NCBI GenBank assembly: GCA_963971575.1
Contig: OZ020616.1
Coordinates: forward strand, 18,115,535 to 18,179,534
Source: Liopterus haemorrhoidalis
Lineage: Eukaryota > Arthropoda > Insecta > Coleoptera > Dytiscidae
Direction: 5' to 3'
DNA length: 64,000 nt
Shown one piece after another: positions 60,322 to 64,000 of the stretch. The number at the start of each line of letters is the position of its first letter. Positions within the stretch are counted from its first letter, which is position 1. A program made the translations under genes and the position numbers. The notes beneath the pieces are model-generated. The model saw only the letters and a program-made list of their open reading frames with translations, was not told the origin of the DNA and made no database searches.

Positions 60322-62049
60322 CCCAGCAAACATTTTTATCCGGACTGCCGGACCAGTACTGGTAAAGCACATACTCGCCGGCATTGAAAGTAATGGGCCA
60401 GTGCTGGCATTTCGTACTGGGCCAGTACCCCGGTGTCCCGTGGCCCTTAGCTGGTCCATTGATGTATCAGTTGCTGGCCCAGCAACGGTAAAGTGCATTG
60501 AAAGTAATGGGCCAGTGCTGGCATTCCGCACTGGGCCAGTGCTGGCATTTCGCATTGGTCCAGTGCTGGCATTTTGCACTGGGCCAGTGCCCCGGTGTCC
60601 CCGTGGCCGTTAGCTGGCCCATTGATGTATCAGTTGCTGGCCCAGCAACGGTAAAGTGCAAAATAATCGCATTAGTTGCAAGATTTATTTCTGACAGACT
60701 AGTGCTTATATTATACCCACTCTCTAGTGTTTCAAATGTAATATATGTGTACTTACCCAGTATTAAAATAAATTAATGGTTAGGTGCAAAATAAATACTC
60801 ATTTGGCCATTTTCACCATCGTTGAATAAATTTATTTAACAAGTAAAGTTGACAATATCGCATCGGTTTTAAACTATTAATGAAGAAATTAACATTGCTG
60901 TCAATAGAATGATGCGATATTGTTAACTTAAGTTGTTAAATAAATTTATTCAACGATGGTAAAACTGGCCGATTGTAAATTGAATTAACAGTTATAATTT
61001 ATTGATTTATTTATAAATATTAAATAAATATAATTTCAGGAATAACAGGAATTAGTTTATTTAATTTATTAATTTAATGAAGAATTTTAAGAAAATGGTT
61101 TTCTGCCATTTCGGTCAAACCAATTTCATCCTAAAGATAAGGGGTGACTAATAATTTTCGCCAATATTCGTCTTGTATTATCTACCACATCTTTTCCCCC
61201 TGACTTGAAGAGTGCCAACCTAAAGAAATCATACTTGTTAAAATAAATTCAATAAACAAATTTTATAAGCATTAATGCTATAAGCTGTTCACTTTTGTAA
61301 GAACAAACTAGATCTGGTTATTTTGGTGATTTTTATAGTGTATTACTGACTTTTAGAAACTTGGTTATATTGTAAAAAAAGTTTTACAGTTTTGGATTAA
61401 GTTTGTATTATTTTAGGTTAGTATTATATTTACAAAATATTTAAGATGTCACTATTCAAAATGAAATATGACAAATTATATTTTTTAAATGACATATTTA
61501 TAATCTTGTATCAGATTTATTAATAATTGAAAATTTTATTACATGAAAAAAACTATGATTGAACTAAACTAAATATTAAACAATTTAATATGAAGAAGTT
61601 TGTGTAAACTACGTCCTTAAATCTAACAAAACACACACAAATCACAATAAAAAACTGTATAATGCTCACGATCAATAACTATTCAAATACACATCCTGAT
61701 AAACTGTTCACCAACACGTCCAAACTTGTACTCACAGAATATCACTTGTACCGACCCTCGAAGGCCACGCCGTTAGGGTGTTTTATGACTAAGAACGATC
61801 AGACTTTTCAAATTATTACATTCAAAAAAAGTTATGAACATAAGCACTGGCCCGCTAGAAATAATCTTGGATTAATACAAATAAGGAATGCTTATAAAAT
61901 GCTGGTAAAGTACTTCGTATAGGCGGAGTGCGAAATACAAATGTGAAGTACATTATTAATACTGGCGTTGCACTTACTTTTGGTGCCAGCAATGTACCAG
62001 CGTAAAAGCAGTTTACCGGCATTCGGCCGTTAGTTCAATGTTTGCTGGG
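60322..62049 (+). mobile_element. CCCAGC element, right palindrome arm (copy 3)
   Basis: Same orientation as copy 1. It has an extra ACTGCCGG octamer near the left end, three 24-bp units (about 60500-60590), the internal near-palindrome (60815-60968), and the longest version of the unrecognised frame: ATG at 61662 to a stop at 61922, 86 aa. GGTTAT follows the right end, as it nearly does in copy 1 (ATGGTTAT). Confidence 0.85.
61662..61922 (+). other. 86-codon open frame of unknown function
   Basis: Begins MLTINNYSNTHPDKLFTN and ends AYKMLVKYFV. Partly open in copy 1 and interrupted in the left arm. I recognise no domain. The ATG lies at a place deleted in copy 1, so the start is weak. Confidence 0.25.
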
Positions 62050-62282
62050 GGGTTATCATTTCATTAAAATTTAATAAACTTAATTTTTTCCTTTAAAAAT
62101 AGGACAATTTCAAAAAACTGAATTATGGCAACTTTCTTTTGCTGGCAACTTTTCAGTGCTGGAGATTTCTGTATTTCCCATCGTCTAATAGTTAATTGCA
62201 AATCATAGTAACGTTTTATATATTTAACTTTAACGTTGTAAGCGTTATGTTCTACTTTCTTCGTTTTAAAGTAGTGAAATGC

Positions 62283-62310
62283 CGTAGCGAAACACAGGTA
62301 CACCCACTAG
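62283..62310 (+). mobile_element. 3' end of an upstream Helitron
   Basis: CGTAGCGAAACACAGG then TACACCCACTAG matches the 3' terminus of the next Helitron (CGTAGCGAAGCACGGG... CAGCTAG). The body upstream (62050-62282) is short and probably truncated at the CCCAGC element. Confidence 0.55.
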
Positions 62311-63976
62311 TCTATATGTATATAAGGCAATGTCCTGACTGACTCACTGACTGACTAACTGACTGACTGACTGACTGACTCATTCACTAATCACCGCCCA
62401 GCCCGACCCCCTGGGCCAAGAAACTTGAAATTCGGAGAGTATATTCCCTTCATGACGGAAGCACCCATTGAGAAGGGATTTTTTGAAATTCCACTCCTAA
62501 GGGATGAAAAGAGGTGAAATGTGATTTCCCGAATTCCTTAATATCTCTTAGGGCCGATGGGATATCGACTTAGATTTTGCTTACAAGTATTACCCATACA
62601 AATTCCGAAAAACTTATTCCGGGATTTTGTTCTAATCAACCCCTAAAGGGGTGAACCTACAATCGGGGTGGATTATACATCCCGTTGTATTTTCTGTGTT
62701 CGTTTAGTTGCAACATTACTTTTAGGCACATAGGTGTCTTTTTAAAAAATCTCGAAACGGTTTTGACAGATTTTTAAAATTTCACATCTAAAGCGTGAAA
62801 AGTGGTGAATTGTGATTTCAAGGATTCTTTAATATCTCTTAGGACCAATAAAATATCGACTTGCTTTTTACTTACAAAGATTATCCATACCAATTCTGAA
62901 AAACTTATTTCAGGATTTTGTCTTAATCAACCCGTAAAGGGGTGGTTCTACAATCGGGATGAATTATACATCCCGTCGTTTTTTCTGTGTTCGTTTAGTT
63001 GCAACATTACTTTTTGGCACATAGGTGTCTTTTTAAAATATTTCGAAATGGTTTTGTCACTTTTTTTAAATTTCACCCCTAAATGGGTAAATGGATATTT
63101 TTATTCGATAGAACGTTCCTTTGACATAGATATATGAAATTTGTAAAGTTGATTCCTTCCATGACGTAAGCACCCACTAGAGATTCTTCGAAAGTCGAAC
63201 TCTAAGGGGCTAAAAAGGGAGTCAAATATGGTTTCACCCATACAATAATTTTTAAAAAATTCATGATTTCGTCCACTCCACTTCAAACGGGATGAATTAT
63301 AATACTCGTAGTTTATCCTTTTTGTTGAGTTATAACATTCATTTTTGGCATATACGTGCCATTTTCAAAACACCTTTTTCAAAACCTTTTCAAAAACATG
63401 TATTTTGACACTTTTTTCATCCATAAAGGGGTAAACTGGTACTTTTTATTCGATAGAAAACCCAATGGATATTAAGATATAAAATTCGGAGCTTACATTC
63501 TTTCCATGACTTAAGAAACCAATATGAAGAGAGTTATCTAAATTCGATTTTTAAGGGTTCAAATGGGGTGAAATTTTATTTACGGTTGCCTCACTATATC
63601 TTAGGCTCAATGAGCTTACCGATACCGAACCAAGTCGATATGGTTTTTGCTTACAAAGGTTACCCATACAAATGTTTAAAACATAAATTCACAATTTTGC
63701 CTTAATCAACCCCTAAATGGGTGAATATGCATTCGGGGTGAATTATAAAAATCTTTGTATTTCCTTAGTTATAACACTTCATTTTGGTACATAGGTCTCT
63801 ATTTAGAAAGCGTTTGACAGCTTTTTTTAATTTCATCCCTTACGGAGTAAATTGGTATTTTTTATTCGATAGAGCGTCCCTTGACAAAGAGACATGAAAT
63901 TCGGGAGAAACCCTTCGTATCTCCTGTGCTAATGAGAGTATCAATATACCGTAGCGAAGCACGGGTTTTCAGCTAG
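62311..63976 (+). mobile_element. Non-autonomous Helitron
   Basis: Starts TCTATATGTATATAAGG, followed by a TGACTGAC array (62334-62380), and ends with the hairpin CCGTAGCGAAGCACGG, then GTTTTCAGCTAG and a T. These are standard Helitron termini. The interior carries a direct repeat of 291 bp (landmark 'atatctcttagg' at 62541 and 62832) and more diverged units to about 63830. No Rep/helicase frame is present. It begins immediately after the CTAG of a preceding Helitron end. Confidence 0.8.
62480..63830. repeat. Degenerate tandem repeat, about 291-bp unit, within the Helitron
   Basis: 'tcttaatcaacccctaaagg'-type phrases, 'ggtgaattatacatccc' and 'ggcacataggtgtcttttt' recur three to four times. 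The first two units are clear, later ones decayed. No frame is conserved between units. Confidence 0.65.
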
Positions 63977-64000
63977 TGTTTATATAAAATCATGTCATAG

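Larger units (their letters stand above)
57236..62049. repeat. 4.8-kb palindrome of two CCCAGC elements
   Basis: Two copies of the element at 14738-16474 lie in inverted orientation with no spacer. The left one spans 57236-60321 (including a 1.36-kb insertion) and the right one 60322-62049. At the centre, CCGGATAAAAATGTTTGCTGG is mirrored around a single C by its complement (60301-60343). Without the insertion the arms are about 1.72 and 1.73 kb. The arms share at least five variants that differ from copy 1, so they derive from one another. A transcript through it would form a hairpin over a kilobase long. Confidence 0.9.

Overview
The window looks like AT-rich repetitive DNA from an arthropod, most likely an insect. 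It holds Ty3/gypsy, BEL/Pao, R4/Dong, I-like and RTE-like retroelements, mariner, hAT, PIF/Harbinger and Tigger/pogo DNA transposons, Helitrons with A|TC...CTAG|T ends, and a tRNA-derived SINE. No intact host protein gene was recognised. The only host-like coding sequence is a frameshifted stretch of LDL-receptor class A repeats lodged inside a BEL remnant. The species cannot be named from the sequence. Clade calls come from motifs read by eye; no database search was run.

Layout, 1-24 kb. A hAT MITE with an exact 8-bp duplication (253-1026) is followed by a 2-kb foldback repeat, a LINE endonuclease relic, a hAT relic, a LINE 3' end and a second hAT MITE. From 7.3 to 14.0 kb a deleted BEL/Pao element holds LDLa-like coding sequence and is split by a complete Ty3/gypsy element (8986-13878) whose two 254-bp LTRs read as identical. 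Next come an I-like LINE tail split by a 1.74-kb element with CCCAGCAAACAT ends (14738-16474), a Harbinger-type MITE holding a hAT MITE that holds another hAT MITE (17.8-18.9 kb), and a hAT derivative with a truncated BED finger (21.0-21.7 kb).

Layout, 23-46 kb. This part has an internally deleted mariner (23540-24354), a SINE with 9-bp duplications (24665-24856), a TTAA-flanked palindromic MITE, and a 2.95-kb Tigger/pogo element (28002-30951) loaded with nested insertions. An R4/Dong-type LINE (32.6-36.9 kb) carries RT, a zinc knuckle and a restriction-like endonuclease, and is broken by two stops and a 1.6-kb composite insertion. RTE-like LINE pieces, a cluster of a dispersed repeat family ('family A') and a Harbinger element with both its transposase relic and a spliced Myb/SANT-like gene (43633-45808) follow.

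Layout, 46-64 kb. A mariner with an intact but catalytically gutted ORF (46481-47371) is followed by a hAT element expanded by about thirty 39-bp repeats (47459-48824), another Harbinger relic, two LINE tails, and a second copy of the first-arm hAT MITE split by family A. A minus-strand Helitron (55043-56230), a 4.8-kb inverted duplication of the CCCAGC element (57236-62049, one arm hit by a 1.36-kb foldback element), and head-to-tail Helitrons (from 62.3 kb) close the window.

The genes do not form a pathway. The region is a nest of mobile elements whose insertion order can be read from target duplications. The most unusual items are the CCCAGC-element palindrome, the BEL/LDLa chimera and the DINE/Helentron-like architecture of family A.
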